Source of the DNA: Avisuccinivibrio_A sp964651505 | GTDB taxonomy: Bacteria > Pseudomonadota > Gammaproteobacteria > Enterobacterales > Succinivibrionaceae | Reading direction: 5' to 3' | Assembly (NCBI GenBank): GCA_964651505.1 | Contig: CAZYXT010000025.1 | Coordinates: 1 to 23,540, forward strand | DNA length: 23,540 nucleotides | Part shown: positions 1 to 8,471 of the stretch, in pieces | Layout of the letters: every line of letters begins with the position of its first letter | Numbering within the stretch: the stretch's first letter is position 1 | Program-made: the position numbers and the translations under genes | Notes under the pieces: model-generated | What the model was told of the DNA's origin: nothing | Seen by the model: only the letters and a program-made list of their open reading frames with translations | Database searches by the model: none

Positions 1-171
1 ATCTATTTGAAAAAGGGCGATGAGGTTTTGGATTACAAAGATGCCTTAAACTTTTATAAAGGGTGCACAATTGATGTCAGGGAGGGCGGAGATCATGGCG
101 TGAGCGATTTTGAGGTTTATCTGCCTGCGCTTTTTGAGACGGCCTTAAATCTGAGCCTAAGATACGGCTAA
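1..171 (+). CDS. yqiA: YqiA-like alpha/beta-hydrolase esterase, 3' end only
   Basis: The last 56 codons of a gene that begins before the window. The readable tail carries a GDEVLDY motif about 48 residues from the end and a GGDH motif about 26 residues from the end. In the YqiA family of small alpha/beta-hydrolase esterases these correspond to the acid (D) and histidine of the catalytic triad; the nucleophile serine would lie upstream, outside the window. The spacing and flanking residues resemble E. coli YqiA, which is encoded directly upstream of parE. Here a two-component pair sits between the two genes. The frame is open from base 1 to a TAA. Identification rests on remembered family similarity to the C-terminal part only. 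Confidence 0.7.
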   Translation: MYLKKGDEVLDYKDALNFYKGCTIDVREGGDHGVSDFEVYLPALFETALNLSLRYG

Positions 172-232
172 GAGTCAAAGATTAAGATTTGAAATTGACG
201 ATTTGTACATTGCAGCCTTGGGAGGTTAAACC

Positions 233-913
233 ATGCGCATACTGGTAATTGAAGATGATCCTCTGATCGGGCCTGCGCTTATCGATGCCCTCTCAGGCGA
301 GGGTCAGGCTGCCGATCTGCTTGATGACGGCAATCAGGCGCGCTTTGCCCCGTTTGACGTTCCTTACGACTGCATTCTTTTGGATCTGGGACTGCCGGGC
401 ATCGACGGGGTCAGCCTTTTGTGCAGCTGGCGCAAAGAAGGCTTGAAAACCCCCATCATCATTCTGACCGCCCGCGATGCCTTAAACGACAGGGTGCAGG
501 GTCTTGACCGGGGGGCCGACGATTATGTGGTCAAGCCTTTTGAATTTTCCGAGCTGATGGCCAGGATCCGCGCCGTCTGCAGGCGCAAAAGCGGCACCTC
601 CACCCGCGCCGTGCTCACCAACGGTATTTTGACCTTGGATCAGGCAGGCCACGAGGTCACCGTCTGCCAAGAGGACGGCTCGATGCTGCCTGTGACCCTC
701 ACGGCCCGCGAGTTTGCCTTATTGGAGGCGCTGATGCTGCGCCCCGGCTCCGTGTTGTCGCGCGAAGCCCTTGAAAACCGCATCTACAGCTTTGATGACG
801 AAATTGAAAGCAATGCCGTGGAGTATCTCATTCACACCTTGCGCAAAAAAGTGGGCAGCAAGAACATTTTGAATGTGCGTGGCGTGGGCTGGAAGGTCGC
901 CAAGGGTCAGTGA
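233..913 (+). CDS. qseB: OmpR/PhoB-family response regulator (QseB/PmrA-like)
   Basis: A 226-residue cytoplasmic DNA-binding response regulator. The receiver domain (about residues 1-115) shows the acidic pair E7-D8-D9, the phospho-acceptor D51 within LLDLGLPG, the switch threonine T79 and the invariant K101 in VVKPF. A winged-helix effector domain follows (about 125-223), containing the LTAREFALLEAL and VEYLIHTLRKK stretches typical of the OmpR subfamily. The ATG has a good ribosome site (GGAGG at 221-225, seven bases upstream). The gene ends in a TGATG overlap with the kinase gene, so the two are translationally coupled and are cognate partners. The QseB/PmrA/TctD group fits by length and by the QseC-like partner, but the signal and target genes cannot be read from the sequence. 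Confidence 0.88.
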   Translation: MRILVIEDDPLIGPALIDALSGEGQAADLLDDGNQARFAPFDVPYDCILLDLGLPGIDGVSLLCSWRKEGLKTPIIILTARDALNDRVQGLDRGADDYVVKPFEFSELMARIRAVCRRKSGTSTRAVLTNGILTLDQAGHEVTVCQEDGSMLPVTLTAREFALLEALMLRPGSVLSREALENRIYSFDDEIESNAVEYLIHTLRKKVGSKNILNVRGVGWKVAKGQ

Positions 914-2343
914 TGCTGCGCCGCTCCTTAAGCTTCCGCCTGATTGTGATCTTAAGCCTTATCGGCCTGATTGCCTCAATCGCGGCCGCTTTGTGGTCCT
1001 ATCAGAGCATGCGCAAGGAGGGGCAGGACTTTATTGACGAAGAGTTAAGCCAGATTGCCGCCATCGTCATCAATTACGACATGCTGATCCCCCGCCGCTG
1101 GGAAGGACCGCGCAATCTTCACGAGCGCATGTTTGCCAAGTTTCGCCGCAACAGCGCGCTTCCCGAGGGCAACGTGCAGCTGATGCCCTCTTTGACGGAT
1201 TTTGCCAACAAGCGCTTTGACATCGTCATTGCCCCCCTGATAGGGCAGGCGCGCGACAATGTCTTTATCCCCATGGGCATCGAAGACGGTTTTTACACGG
1301 TGCTTGTTTCAAACGAACGCGTGCGCGCTTTTGTGGCCACCAAGGCCACGGGGCAGCGCTTCGTGGTGGCAAGGCCCATGAGCGCCATCTCCGAGATAAC
1401 CCAAAGAGCCTTTACCAATTCTTTGTTGCAGCTTGCCTTGCTTGCGGTGCTCTACATTCCCTGCGTCATCGCGGGCATTCATGTTTTGTTTAAGTCCATC
1501 TCCAAGGTTGCAGTCGATCTTGAGGGGCGCACCGACGATGATTTAAGTCCCGTGGCAGAGGATGCCAAGACACCCTCGGAGCTTGACAGCTTTATTTGCG
1601 CCTTAAACCGCATGTTCGGCAAGATTGAAGAGAGCATGGCCTCAAAGCGCAGGTTCATTGCCGATGCGGCCCACGAGATGAGAACGCCCCTGACCTCCCT
1701 GATGTTGCAGGCAGAAAACTTAAGCCATGAAGACTTAAGTCCCAAGGCCCAAGAGAAGCTTAAGCTTTTGCAGCAGAGCATCAGGCGCCAAAAAGATCTG
1801 ATGAACGGCCTGCTCAATTTGGCAAGGTTGCAGGAAAAAAGCCCGATTGCAGGCAAGGATGTCATTGTCATCAAAGATCTTTTCATTTCCCTCATTGAGG
1901 AGCTTGGGATCTTAAGCGAGGAGAAAGGCCAAGATCTGGGAGTGGAAGGGGAGTGCGAGGACTGCTTTGAGGGCGATGCCAAAAGCGTCAAGGCCATTTT
2001 GACCAATCTTTGTTCCAATGCCATCAAGTACGCAGGAGAGGGCGGCAGAATCGATCTTATGGCAAAAAAAATAATCATAAACGAAAGCCCATGCCTTGTT
2101 TTGACGGTGCGCGATGACGGCCCGGGCATTGCAGAAGATGATCTTAAAAATGTCTTCGAGCCTTTTTACAGGGTCGGAGGCGACAGGCAAAAAAAGGAAG
2201 GCTCGGGCTTGGGATTGTGCATTGCCAAGGTGCAGGCCGAGCAGCTGGGCGGGCGTTTGGAGCTTGCCAACCGCACCGATCAAAGAGGCCTTGAGGCCAA
2301 ACTTATCCTGCCTTATGTCAAACCCCTCTTGCAGGGCGCTTAG
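913..2343 (+). CDS. qseC: Membrane sensor histidine kinase (QseC-like)
   Basis: A 476-residue inner-membrane sensor kinase. One transmembrane helix near the N-terminus (about 10-31) and a second at about 171-193 bracket a periplasmic sensor region of roughly 140 residues. Next come a HAMP-like linker and the dimerisation helix with the H-box ADAAHEMRTPL (H254, the autophosphorylated residue). The ATPase domain has an N-box (TNLCSNAIKYA), G1 (DDGPGI), F-box (FEPFYR) and G2 (GSGLGL). The start is taken as the ATG that overlaps the regulator's TGA; a GTG one codon earlier at 910 is equally open. The gene contains A8 (2064-2071) and A7 runs, which are unremarkable alone. No terminator is seen before parE. 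The ligand is unknown, so the qseC name indicates family resemblance only. Confidence 0.87.
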   Translation: MLRRSLSFRLIVILSLIGLIASIAAALWSYQSMRKEGQDFIDEELSQIAAIVINYDMLIPRRWEGPRNLHERMFAKFRRNSALPEGNVQLMPSLTDFANKRFDIVIAPLIGQARDNVFIPMGIEDGFYTVLVSNERVRAFVATKATGQRFVVARPMSAISEITQRAFTNSLLQLALLAVLYIPCVIAGIHVLFKSISKVAVDLEGRTDDDLSPVAEDAKTPSELDSFICALNRMFGKIEESMASKRRFIADAAHEMRTPLTSLMLQAENLSHEDLSPKAQEKLKLLQQSIRRQKDLMNGLLNLARLQEKSPIAGKDVIVIKDLFISLIEELGILSEEKGQDLGVEGECEDCFEGDAKSVKAILTNLCSNAIKYAGEGGRIDLMAKKIIINESPCLVLTVRDDGPGIAEDDLKNVFEPFYRVGGDRQKKEGSGLGLCIAKVQAEQLGGRLELANRTDQRGLEAKLILPYVKPLLQGA

Positions 2344-2369
2344 TTTTTGCTCTTGCGATCGGCTATACT
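2341..2369 (+). promoter_or_regulatory. Possible promoter of parE
   Basis: A TATACT hexamer at 2364-2369 lies 42 bases before the parE start. No good -35 sequence is visible at the right spacing (TAGTTT at 2341-2346 is poor). It is supported only by the -10 match and by its position between two functionally unrelated genes; read-through from the kinase gene is possible because no terminator separates them. Confidence 0.3.
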
Positions 2370-2410
2370 CTTAGGCCTTAAAAGCATCAGCACACAGATG
2401 GGAAGATAAT

Positions 2411-4315
2411 ATGCAGCCTGCCTACGACGGATCATCGATTGAAGTTTTGGAGGGATTGGAGCCTGTCAGGCGCCGTCCCGGCATGTACACGGACACGCAA
2501 AATCCCAATCATCTGGCCGCGGAGGTCATCGATAATGCCGTCGACGAGGCTTTGGGCGGCCATGCCGATTTAATAACGGTGACGCTGCACTCAGACGGCT
2601 CTTTGTCGGTTGAGGACAACGGGCGCGGCATGCCCGTGGACGATCACCCGGTGCTCAAAGTTCCCGCCATCGAGCTTATCTTGGGCAGATTGCACGCAGG
2701 AGGCAAGTTCTCCTCTGACAACTACACTTACTCAGGCGGCCTGCACGGGGTGGGCGTCAGCGTGGTCAATGCCTTAAGCCTCTCCTTGCAGGCGGTGGTC
2801 AAAAGGTTTTGCAAGGTCTACTCCATAACCTATGCAGGAGGGGAGATCAGCGAGCCTCTGCGTCAGATCGGGGAGGCAGGCAAAAAAGAGTCGGGCACGC
2901 TGCTGCGCTTTTTGCCCGATCCCAAATACTTTGACGATCCTGCCTTCAATGTCAAAGCCCTGCGCAGGCTCTTGCAGGCCAAGGCCGTTTTGTGCCCCGG
3001 GCTTAAAGTCATCTTAAAAGACGAGGCCTCGGATACACAAGAGTGCTGGCAGCATGAGGGCAATTTGGGCCAATACCTCAAAAACCGCCTGCAAGGCAAA
3101 GAATATATCCCCTTTGAGCCTTATTACTGCAAGGTAGAAGAGCAGGGGGAAATCGAGTGGGCCTTGGCTTTTGAGCTTGACGGCTCGGCCAAAACGGCGG
3201 TGGGGGAGTCTTATGTCAATTTGATCCCCACCATCGAGGGCGGCACCCATGTCAACGGCTTTCGCTCCGGGATCCTCTCTTGCGTGCGCGAGTTTTGCGA
3301 GCTGCACAATCTTCTGCCCAGGCATCTTAAGCTTACGGCCGACGATGTGTGGCCTTTGTGCTCGTACGTCTTGTCCGTGAAGATGCATGATCCCCAATTT
3401 GCAGGACAGACCAAGGAGCGTCTTTCCTCGCGCCAATGTGCCTCGGCGGTGGAAAACGCCGTCAAGGATCGCCTCTCTTTGTACCTCAATGCCAACGTGG
3501 AAGTGGGCAATGCGCTTGCAAAAGAGGTCATCTCCCGCGGCAAATCGCGCGAGGCGGCAGCCAAGGTGGTGGAGCGCAAACGGGCGGTCAAAGGCCCGCA
3601 GCTGCCCGGCAAACTTGTCGACTGCACCGGCACCGATCCCAAATTGTGCGAGCTTTTCATCGTCGAAGGCGACAGCGCAGGAGGCTCTGCCCGCCAGGCG
3701 CGCGATGCTGTTTATCAGGCAGTTTTGCCTTTGCGCGGCAAGATTTTGAATACCTGGGAGGTCTCATCATCTTCGGCTTTGGCCTCAGATGAGATCAGGG
3801 CCATCAGCACGGCCATCGGCATCGAGATGAACAGCAGCGATTTGAGCTCTTTGCGCTACGACAAGATCTGCATTTTGGCCGATGCCGACTCGGACGGCCT
3901 GCACATCGGCACTTTATTGTGCGCCTTGTTTGTCAAACATTTCACCAAGCTTGTGCAAGAGGGGCATGTCTATGTGGCCTGCCCGCCGCTGTATCGGCTT
4001 GACTGCGGCAAATTAAAAGAATATGCCCTCGATGACGAGGAGCTTGCCATCAAGCAAAAGCAGTTCATGAAAAAAGGCTATAAGGCTTCCAACATCAAGA
4101 TCCAGCGTTTTAAGGGCTTAGGCGAAATGAACCCCGAGCAATTGCGCGAGACCACCTTGAACCCGGGCTCAAGGCGGCTTTTGCAGCTTACCTTAAACGA
4201 AGACTGCTCAGAGCGCACTTTTGCCCTGATGGACATGCTCTTGTCCAAAAAACGCGCCCAAGATCGCAGATCTTGGCTTGAAGATAATGGCGACAAGGCC
4301 GATCTCATAGATTAG
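2411..4315 (+). CDS. parE: DNA topoisomerase IV subunit B (ParE)
   Basis: The ATPase subunit of topoisomerase IV, which decatenates daughter chromosomes together with ParC (not in this window). It is 634 residues, against about 630 in E. coli. The GHKL ATPase domain shows E38 and N42 in AAEVIDNAVDEA, DNGRGMP at 69-75 and the GGLHGVGVSVVNA lid. The transducer domain carries QFAGQTKERLSSRQCA. The TOPRIM domain has EGDSAGGSA starting at E419, the metal-binding DADSD at 491-495 and the RFKGLGEMNP segment. ParE rather than GyrB is indicated by the short length (GyrB is about 800 residues, with an inserted domain) and by close similarity to E. coli ParE throughout. The stop codon is only 26 bases before flhB, so the two are probably co-transcribed. 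Confidence 0.96.
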   Translation: MQPAYDGSSIEVLEGLEPVRRRPGMYTDTQNPNHLAAEVIDNAVDEALGGHADLITVTLHSDGSLSVEDNGRGMPVDDHPVLKVPAIELILGRLHAGGKFSSDNYTYSGGLHGVGVSVVNALSLSLQAVVKRFCKVYSITYAGGEISEPLRQIGEAGKKESGTLLRFLPDPKYFDDPAFNVKALRRLLQAKAVLCPGLKVILKDEASDTQECWQHEGNLGQYLKNRLQGKEYIPFEPYYCKVEEQGEIEWALAFELDGSAKTAVGESYVNLIPTIEGGTHVNGFRSGILSCVREFCELHNLLPRHLKLTADDVWPLCSYVLSVKMHDPQFAGQTKERLSSRQCASAVENAVKDRLSLYLNANVEVGNALAKEVISRGKSREAAAKVVERKRAVKGPQLPGKLVDCTGTDPKLCELFIVEGDSAGGSARQARDAVYQAVLPLRGKILNTWEVSSSSALASDEIRAISTAIGIEMNSSDLSSLRYDKICILADADSDGLHIGTLLCALFVKHFTKLVQEGHVYVACPPLYRLDCGKLKEYALDDEELAIKQKQFMKKGYKASNIKIQRFKGLGEMNPEQLRETTLNPGSRRLLQLTLNEDCSERTFALMDMLLSKKRAQDRRSWLEDNGDKADLID

Positions 4316-4341
4316 CAATCGTCGTTTAACGGAGAGAGGCC

Positions 4342-5466
4342 ATGTCCGACGGACAGGAGAAAACCGAAGAGCCGACCGGCAAACGCATCACCGATGCCCG
4401 CCGCCGCGGACAGGTGCCCAGATCGCGCGAGTCAGGCACCTTTTTGGTGTTGCTCTCGGGAGTGCTGGGGCTGTGGATGTGCTCCTCGCTTTTGGGCTCG
4501 CACATGTCGCAGGTCATGGAGCAAAGTTTTTCTTTGAGCCGCGATCAGGTCTTCACCGTTGAAGAGATGTCAAGGCTCTTTTTTAACAACGTGATTGAAG
4601 TGGGACCGACGCTGCTGTTGGTCATCATGATCGTGTTGTTCTTTGCCCTTGCAGGAGCTTTTTTTCTCGGAGGCTACAATTTTTCCACCGAAGCCATCAG
4701 CCCCAAGCTTAACAGGTTTAATCCCATCAACGGCTTAAAGAGGATTTTCTCGTTAAACTCGGTGGTGGAGCTCATCAAAAGCATTGCCAAGGTAGGCTGC
4801 ATAGGCACGGTTTGCTATCTTTTGCTGAGCCACTCTTACAACGACATCCTAAGATTGTCGTATCTTAACCCCGAGGTGGGGACGCGCGAGGCTTTGTCCT
4901 TCATCTTTTTTTTCATGCTCATCATCGTCATGGGCATGATCCCCATCATTTTGCTTGATGTGCCTTTTCAGATCTGGCGCTACAAAAAGCAGCTGCGCAT
5001 GAGCAAGCAGGAGGTCAAAGACGAGCTTAAGGACACCGAAGGCAATCCTCAGATTAAAAGCCGCATCCGCCGCCTGCAATACGAAATGGCCGCCCGCCGC
5101 ATGATGGCCAAGGTGCCGGCGGCCGACGTGGTGGTCACCAACCCCACCCACTATGCGGTGGCCCTAAAGTACGAGGTCGACGGCGACAGGGCGCCCGTGG
5201 TGGTGGCCCGCGGCATCGACATGGTGGCCCAAAACATCATCCGCATCGCCCGCGAAACCAATGTGCCGGTGCTGCCGCTGCCGCCTTTGGCGCGCTCTTT
5301 GTACTACACCACCGATCTTGAACAGGAGATCCCCCGCGGCCTGTTTCAGGCCGTGGCGCAGGTGTTGGCCTGGGTGCTGAGCATGAAAGCCTACAAAGAA
5401 GGCAAGGGCGAAAGACCGCGCGATTTAAATCCCGATTTGCCAATCCCCGAAGAACTCAGGTTCTGA
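4342..5466 (+). CDS. flhB: Flagellar type III export protein FlhB
   Basis: A membrane component of the flagellar export gate that switches substrate specificity from hook to filament proteins. At 374 residues it is close to E. coli FlhB (382). The N-terminal EKTEEPTGKRITDARRRGQVPRS signature is followed by four hydrophobic segments (about 33-50, 88-111, 150-163 and 185-207). The cytoplasmic domain has the autocleavage motif N267-P268-T269-H270 in VVTNPTHYAVAL, and near the end the PPLARSLY stretch. The start has GGAGAG six bases upstream. FlhB is usually beside flhA or the fli genes; here it directly follows parE and no other flagellar gene is evident nearby. A T8 run (4906-4913) lies in the fourth hydrophobic segment, in frame. 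FlhB rather than a virulence-type homologue (YscU/SpaS) is favoured by overall resemblance to flagellar sequences. Confidence 0.93.
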   Translation: MSDGQEKTEEPTGKRITDARRRGQVPRSRESGTFLVLLSGVLGLWMCSSLLGSHMSQVMEQSFSLSRDQVFTVEEMSRLFFNNVIEVGPTLLLVIMIVLFFALAGAFFLGGYNFSTEAISPKLNRFNPINGLKRIFSLNSVVELIKSIAKVGCIGTVCYLLLSHSYNDILRLSYLNPEVGTREALSFIFFFMLIIVMGMIPIILLDVPFQIWRYKKQLRMSKQEVKDELKDTEGNPQIKSRIRRLQYEMAARRMMAKVPAADVVVTNPTHYAVALKYEVDGDRAPVVVARGIDMVAQNIIRIARETNVPVLPLPPLARSLYYTTDLEQEIPRGLFQAVAQVLAWVLSMKAYKEGKGERPRDLNPDLPIPEELRF

Positions 5467-5576
5467 TTTGTGCATTATTTTGGCCTCAAATCTTTTGCTT
5501 GGGATGGCCATTTAGAGCCAATCGCGGTTTTATTTTGCAGTTTTTTCAAGCGCCCAAATGGGGGCGCTGCACGACT

Positions 5577-5602
5577 CCTGCGGCATAAGCCTGCGGGTTT
5601 TT
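5577..5602 (+). terminator. Likely terminator of parE-flhB
   Basis: CTGCGGC (5578-5584) pairs with GCCTGCGG (5589-5596) if one T bulges out and one G-U pair is allowed, around an ATAA loop. GTTTTT follows at once. A second perfect stem-loop (AGCGCCC/GGGCGCT, 5549-5568) lies just upstream but has no T-run. The T-run of this terminator is also the leading part of the next gene's extended -10 promoter. Confidence 0.5.
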
Positions 5603-5610
5603 GCTATAAT
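5598..5610 (+). promoter_or_regulatory. Extended -10 promoter of the phosphorylase gene
   Basis: A perfect TATAAT (5605-5610) is preceded by TG at 5602-5603, giving the extended -10 form TGC-TATAAT. No good -35 hexamer is seen at the usual distance, which extended -10 promoters tolerate. It is about 60 bases before the ATG, leaving a short 5' leader. A near-identical TTTTTGCTA(C/T)AAT element precedes thrA. Confidence 0.6.
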
Positions 5611-5669
5611 TGTCGCAATTGACTTTAAACAGGCCGTTATCCCAAGTCCACTTATCAAGGAGGAAAATT

Positions 5670-8213
5670 ATGGCCGCTAAAACCGGCACTGCCAAGAGCA
5701 CTGCTGCCAATAAGAAGAAAAGCGTCGCAACAGCCGATATCGTTCGCAGCGAGGAATTTTGTCATCCCACCGTCGAGACGATGCGCCGGATGATCGTGCA
5801 TCACCTGAGGACTTCCATCGGCACCTCAGAAAAGAAAGCCAGCCCTCTGGCCTGGTGGCAGGCAGTGGTTGCTGCCATCAACGAGTTTATCTTCGACAGA
5901 CTGACTCAGACTCAGTTTACCCACGCCTCAAACGACACCCGCGCGGTTCATTATTTATCCGCCGAATTTTTGATGGGGCGCCTTACCGTCAACAACCTGT
6001 GCAATCTTGAGATCTACGAGACTGCCAAGGAAGCCTTAAAGGAGCTTGGCGTCGATTTAAACGAATTGTGCGACGAGGAGCCTGACATGGCTCTGGGCAA
6101 CGGGGGCCTGGGGCGTCTTGCCGCCTGCTACATGGATTCGCTTGCCACCTTGAATTATCCGTCCGTAGGGTACGGCATTCACTATGAAAACGGCCTGTTT
6201 CGTCAGGAGATAAGAGGCGGCAAACAGGTAGAGCGTCCCGATTCTTGGCGCGAGTACGGCTGCCCTTGGGAAGTCTGCCGCCCCGAGTCGGTGCAAAACA
6301 TCCCCATCGGCGGATACGTCGAGACGCAACAGGGCCCCGATCAGTCCATCCGCAAGGTCTGGCACCCCGCCCACATCATCAAGGGCGTGCCCTGGGACAT
6401 CCCCGTGGTAGGTTTCCGCGGCTCGTCGGTCACCATTTTGCGCCTGTGGGAATCGCGCGCCACCGAATCGTTTAACTGGGACGTTTTCAACGCCGGAGGT
6501 TACGTCGATGCCCAAGAAGAAAAGGCCGAAGCAGAAGCCATCTCCAAGGTGCTCTACCCCAACGATTCGACCGAAGCCGGCAAGTTTTTGCGCCTGACGC
6601 AGCAATACTTCTTCTGCGCCTGCTCCTTGCGCGACATTCTGCGCCGCTACAACCGCACCCATCACCACGATTACGGCGAGTTTGCCGCCAAGATTGCCAT
6701 TCAGCTTAACGACACCCACCCTGCCATCGCGGTGCCCGAGCTGATGCGCCTGCTCGTCGATGAAGAGGGCATTGCCTGGGATGCAGCCTGGGATATCGTA
6801 ACTTCGGTGTTCGCTTACACCAACCACACCCTGTTGCCCGAGGCTTTGGAAAAGTGGCCCGTGTACATGTTCGAAAAACTGTTGCCGCGCCACCTTGAGA
6901 TCATCTATGAGATCAACTATCGCTTCTTAAACGGACCTGTGGAGGATATGTGGCCTTGCAACAACGACATCAGGGCCAAACTCTCCATCATCGAGGAAGG
7001 CCCCTGCCGCATGGTGCGCATGGCCAATTTGTGCGTCGTGGCCTCCCGCCGCGTCAACGGCGTGGCCGCCATTCACTCAAAGCTGGTCAAAGACGAACTC
7101 TTCCCCGAGTATGCAAGATTGTGGAAGGACAAGTTCTGCAACGTCACCAACGGCGTGACTCCCCGCCGCTGGCTGCTCTCGTGCAACCCGGCCTTGGCAG
7201 AGCTGTATAACGAAGTTGCAGGTCCCGATTGGCCTTTGCACCTTGAACAGTGCGCAGCCTTGAGGAAGCATGCCGACGATCCCAAGTACCAAGAGCGCTT
7301 CATGCAGATCAAGCATGACAACAAGCTCTCTCTTGCCCGCGAGATCAAGCGCTATTGCGGCGTTGAGGTCGATGCCCATGCCATCTTCGACATTCAGGTC
7401 AAAAGACTGCACGAGTACAAGCGTCAGCACCTGAACCTTTTGTACATCCTTTACCTGTATCGCAGGCTCTTATCGGATCCGTCCTATAAGATAGTCCCTC
7501 AGGTCTTCATCTTCGGCGCCAAGGCAGCTCCTGCCTACACGCTGGCCAAGGACATCATCTATGCCATCAATGCGGCAGGCGAGAAGATCAACAACGATCA
7601 CCGCATCCGCAATCAGCTCAAGGTGATCTTTATCCCCAACTACCGCGTCAGCATTGCCGAGAAGATTATTCCTGCTGCCGACGTATCAGAGCAGATTTCC
7701 ACGGCAGGTTACGAGGCCTCAGGCACCTCCAACATGAAGTTCTCCATCAACGGCGCCCTGACTTTGGGCACCATGGATGGCGCCAACATCGAGATCTTCT
7801 CGGAGGCAGGGGCGGATAACAACTTCATCTTCGGTTTGTCGGTAGAAGAGGTTGAAAATCTCAAGGCCCGCGGCTACAACCCTTGGGAGCTCTACAACTC
7901 AGATCCCGATCTTAAGGCCGTCCTCGACTGGTTTGACTCTGACTACTTTACCCCGGGCGAAGTAGGGGCTCTCTCCTCCATCAAGCGCTCTTTGCTCGAT
8001 GGCGGCGATCCTTACCTTGTGCTTGCAGACTTTGCCTCTTATTGTCAGGCTCACCAAAGAGTCGAGCAGATGTATAAGGACAGGCAGCGCTGGGCCAAGG
8101 CTGCCATGATCAACTCTGCCTCCATGGGCAAGTTCAGCTCAGACCGCGCCATCGAGGACTATGTCCGCGATATCTGGTCGCTTAAGAGCTATAACGTCAA
8201 GCATGACATTTAA
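5670..8213 (+). CDS. glgP: Glycogen/maltodextrin phosphorylase
   Basis: A cytoplasmic glycosyltransferase (GT35) that releases glucose 1-phosphate from alpha-1,4-glucans using phosphate and pyridoxal phosphate. It is 847 residues; E. coli GlgP is 815 and MalP 797. The difference is mainly an N-terminal extension of about 45 residues rich in Lys, Ala, Thr and Ser that resembles no catalytic part. Hallmarks include HYLSAEFLMGR, the GNGGLGRLAACYMDSLA stretch, the long RLHEYKRQ segment and the PLP-lysine motif GTSNMKF (K690). The start is the ATG at 5670, after an excellent AAGGAGGA site; an upstream in-frame TTG overlaps the -10 box and cannot be used from that promoter. GlgP and MalP cannot be told apart with certainty here; no glg or mal genes flank it. 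It forms a single-gene unit between two terminators. Confidence 0.93.
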   Translation: MAAKTGTAKSTAANKKKSVATADIVRSEEFCHPTVETMRRMIVHHLRTSIGTSEKKASPLAWWQAVVAAINEFIFDRLTQTQFTHASNDTRAVHYLSAEFLMGRLTVNNLCNLEIYETAKEALKELGVDLNELCDEEPDMALGNGGLGRLAACYMDSLATLNYPSVGYGIHYENGLFRQEIRGGKQVERPDSWREYGCPWEVCRPESVQNIPIGGYVETQQGPDQSIRKVWHPAHIIKGVPWDIPVVGFRGSSVTILRLWESRATESFNWDVFNAGGYVDAQEEKAEAEAISKVLYPNDSTEAGKFLRLTQQYFFCACSLRDILRRYNRTHHHDYGEFAAKIAIQLNDTHPAIAVPELMRLLVDEEGIAWDAAWDIVTSVFAYTNHTLLPEALEKWPVYMFEKLLPRHLEIIYEINYRFLNGPVEDMWPCNNDIRAKLSIIEEGPCRMVRMANLCVVASRRVNGVAAIHSKLVKDELFPEYARLWKDKFCNVTNGVTPRRWLLSCNPALAELYNEVAGPDWPLHLEQCAALRKHADDPKYQERFMQIKHDNKLSLAREIKRYCGVEVDAHAIFDIQVKRLHEYKRQHLNLLYILYLYRRLLSDPSYKIVPQVFIFGAKAAPAYTLAKDIIYAINAAGEKINNDHRIRNQLKVIFIPNYRVSIAEKIIPAADVSEQISTAGYEASGTSNMKFSINGALTLGTMDGANIEIFSEAGADNNFIFGLSVEEVENLKARGYNPWELYNSDPDLKAVLDWFDSDYFTPGEVGALSSIKRSLLDGGDPYLVLADFASYCQAHQRVEQMYKDRQRWAKAAMINSASMGKFSSDRAIEDYVRDIWSLKSYNVKHDI

Positions 8214-8232
8214 GCTTGGTTAAACGTTGCTG

Positions 8233-8263
8233 CAACAAGCCCCCGCAAGGGGGCTTGTTGTTT
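8233..8263 (+). terminator. Strong terminator of the phosphorylase gene
   Basis: A perfect 12-base-pair stem: CAACAAGCCCCC (8233-8244) and its complement (8249-8260), with a GCAA tetraloop, followed by TTT. It lies 19 bases after the stop codon. This is the clearest intrinsic terminator in the window. Confidence 0.88.
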
Positions 8264-8311
8264 GCAGGCTTTATCTTTTGCACTTTGAAATGACGCGTTG
8301 CAAGGACGAGT

Positions 8312-8381
8312 TTGTCTCTTTGCCAAGGCTGTCAAAAAATGCCCCCGCAATGCTTACGGGCCTTGTTAATTGCGTTATAAT
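8312..8381 (+). promoter_or_regulatory. Promoter region of ilvIH
   Basis: Two candidates are visible. One is TTGTCT (8312-8317), a 17-base spacer, then AAAAAT (8335-8340). The other is a perfect TATAAT at 8376-8381 with no convincing -35. Either gives an unusually long untranslated leader of about 210-250 bases before ilvI, which contains the two stem-loops listed separately. In E. coli, ilvIH is activated by Lrp; Lrp sites cannot be assigned by eye here. Confidence 0.4.
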
Positions 8382-8426
8382 TGCCCTGCCTTACATCCAA
8401 ATGAGGTTGTAAAGGCTGTTTAATTT

Positions 8427-8471
8427 AGAAGGCCTACCGGCTTTCTTAGGCTCTTGTGCCGTGCATAAGAG
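8427..8471 (+). promoter_or_regulatory. Two stem-loops in the ilvIH leader
   Basis: The first hairpin is AGAAGGCC/GGCTTTCT (8427-8446), eight pairs including one G-U, with a TACC loop. The second is CTCTTGTGC/GCATAAGAG (8451-8471), nine pairs including one G-U, with a CGT loop. They are four bases apart and about 130 bases before the ilvI start. Neither is followed by a T-run, so they are not ordinary terminators. They may act in mRNA stability or as a regulatory leader. The rest of 8472-8598 shows nothing I recognise. Confidence 0.45.

Noticed and set aside
2064..2071. A8 run in the sensor kinase as a contingency tract
   Set aside because: The frame is intact, runs of A of this length occur by chance, and no other sign of switching is present.
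1479..2129. 216-codon frame antisense to the sensor kinase
   Set aside because: It mirrors the kinase catalytic region; Ser/Leu-rich low-complexity translation typical of antisense shadows.
5549..5568. AGCGCCC/GGGCGCT hairpin as a separate terminator after flhB
   Set aside because: There is no T-run; the hairpin just downstream with GTTTTT is the better terminator.
6057..6893. 278-codon open frame antisense to the phosphorylase gene
   Set aside because: It lies wholly inside a gene with clear family motifs, has no recognisable domain and arises from the GC-rich codon pattern of the sense gene.
8227..8412. 61-codon frame between the phosphorylase gene and ilvI as a gene
   Set aside because: It begins inside the terminator hairpin and crosses both promoter candidates. 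Only its last 20 codons are of interest and are treated as a possible leader.
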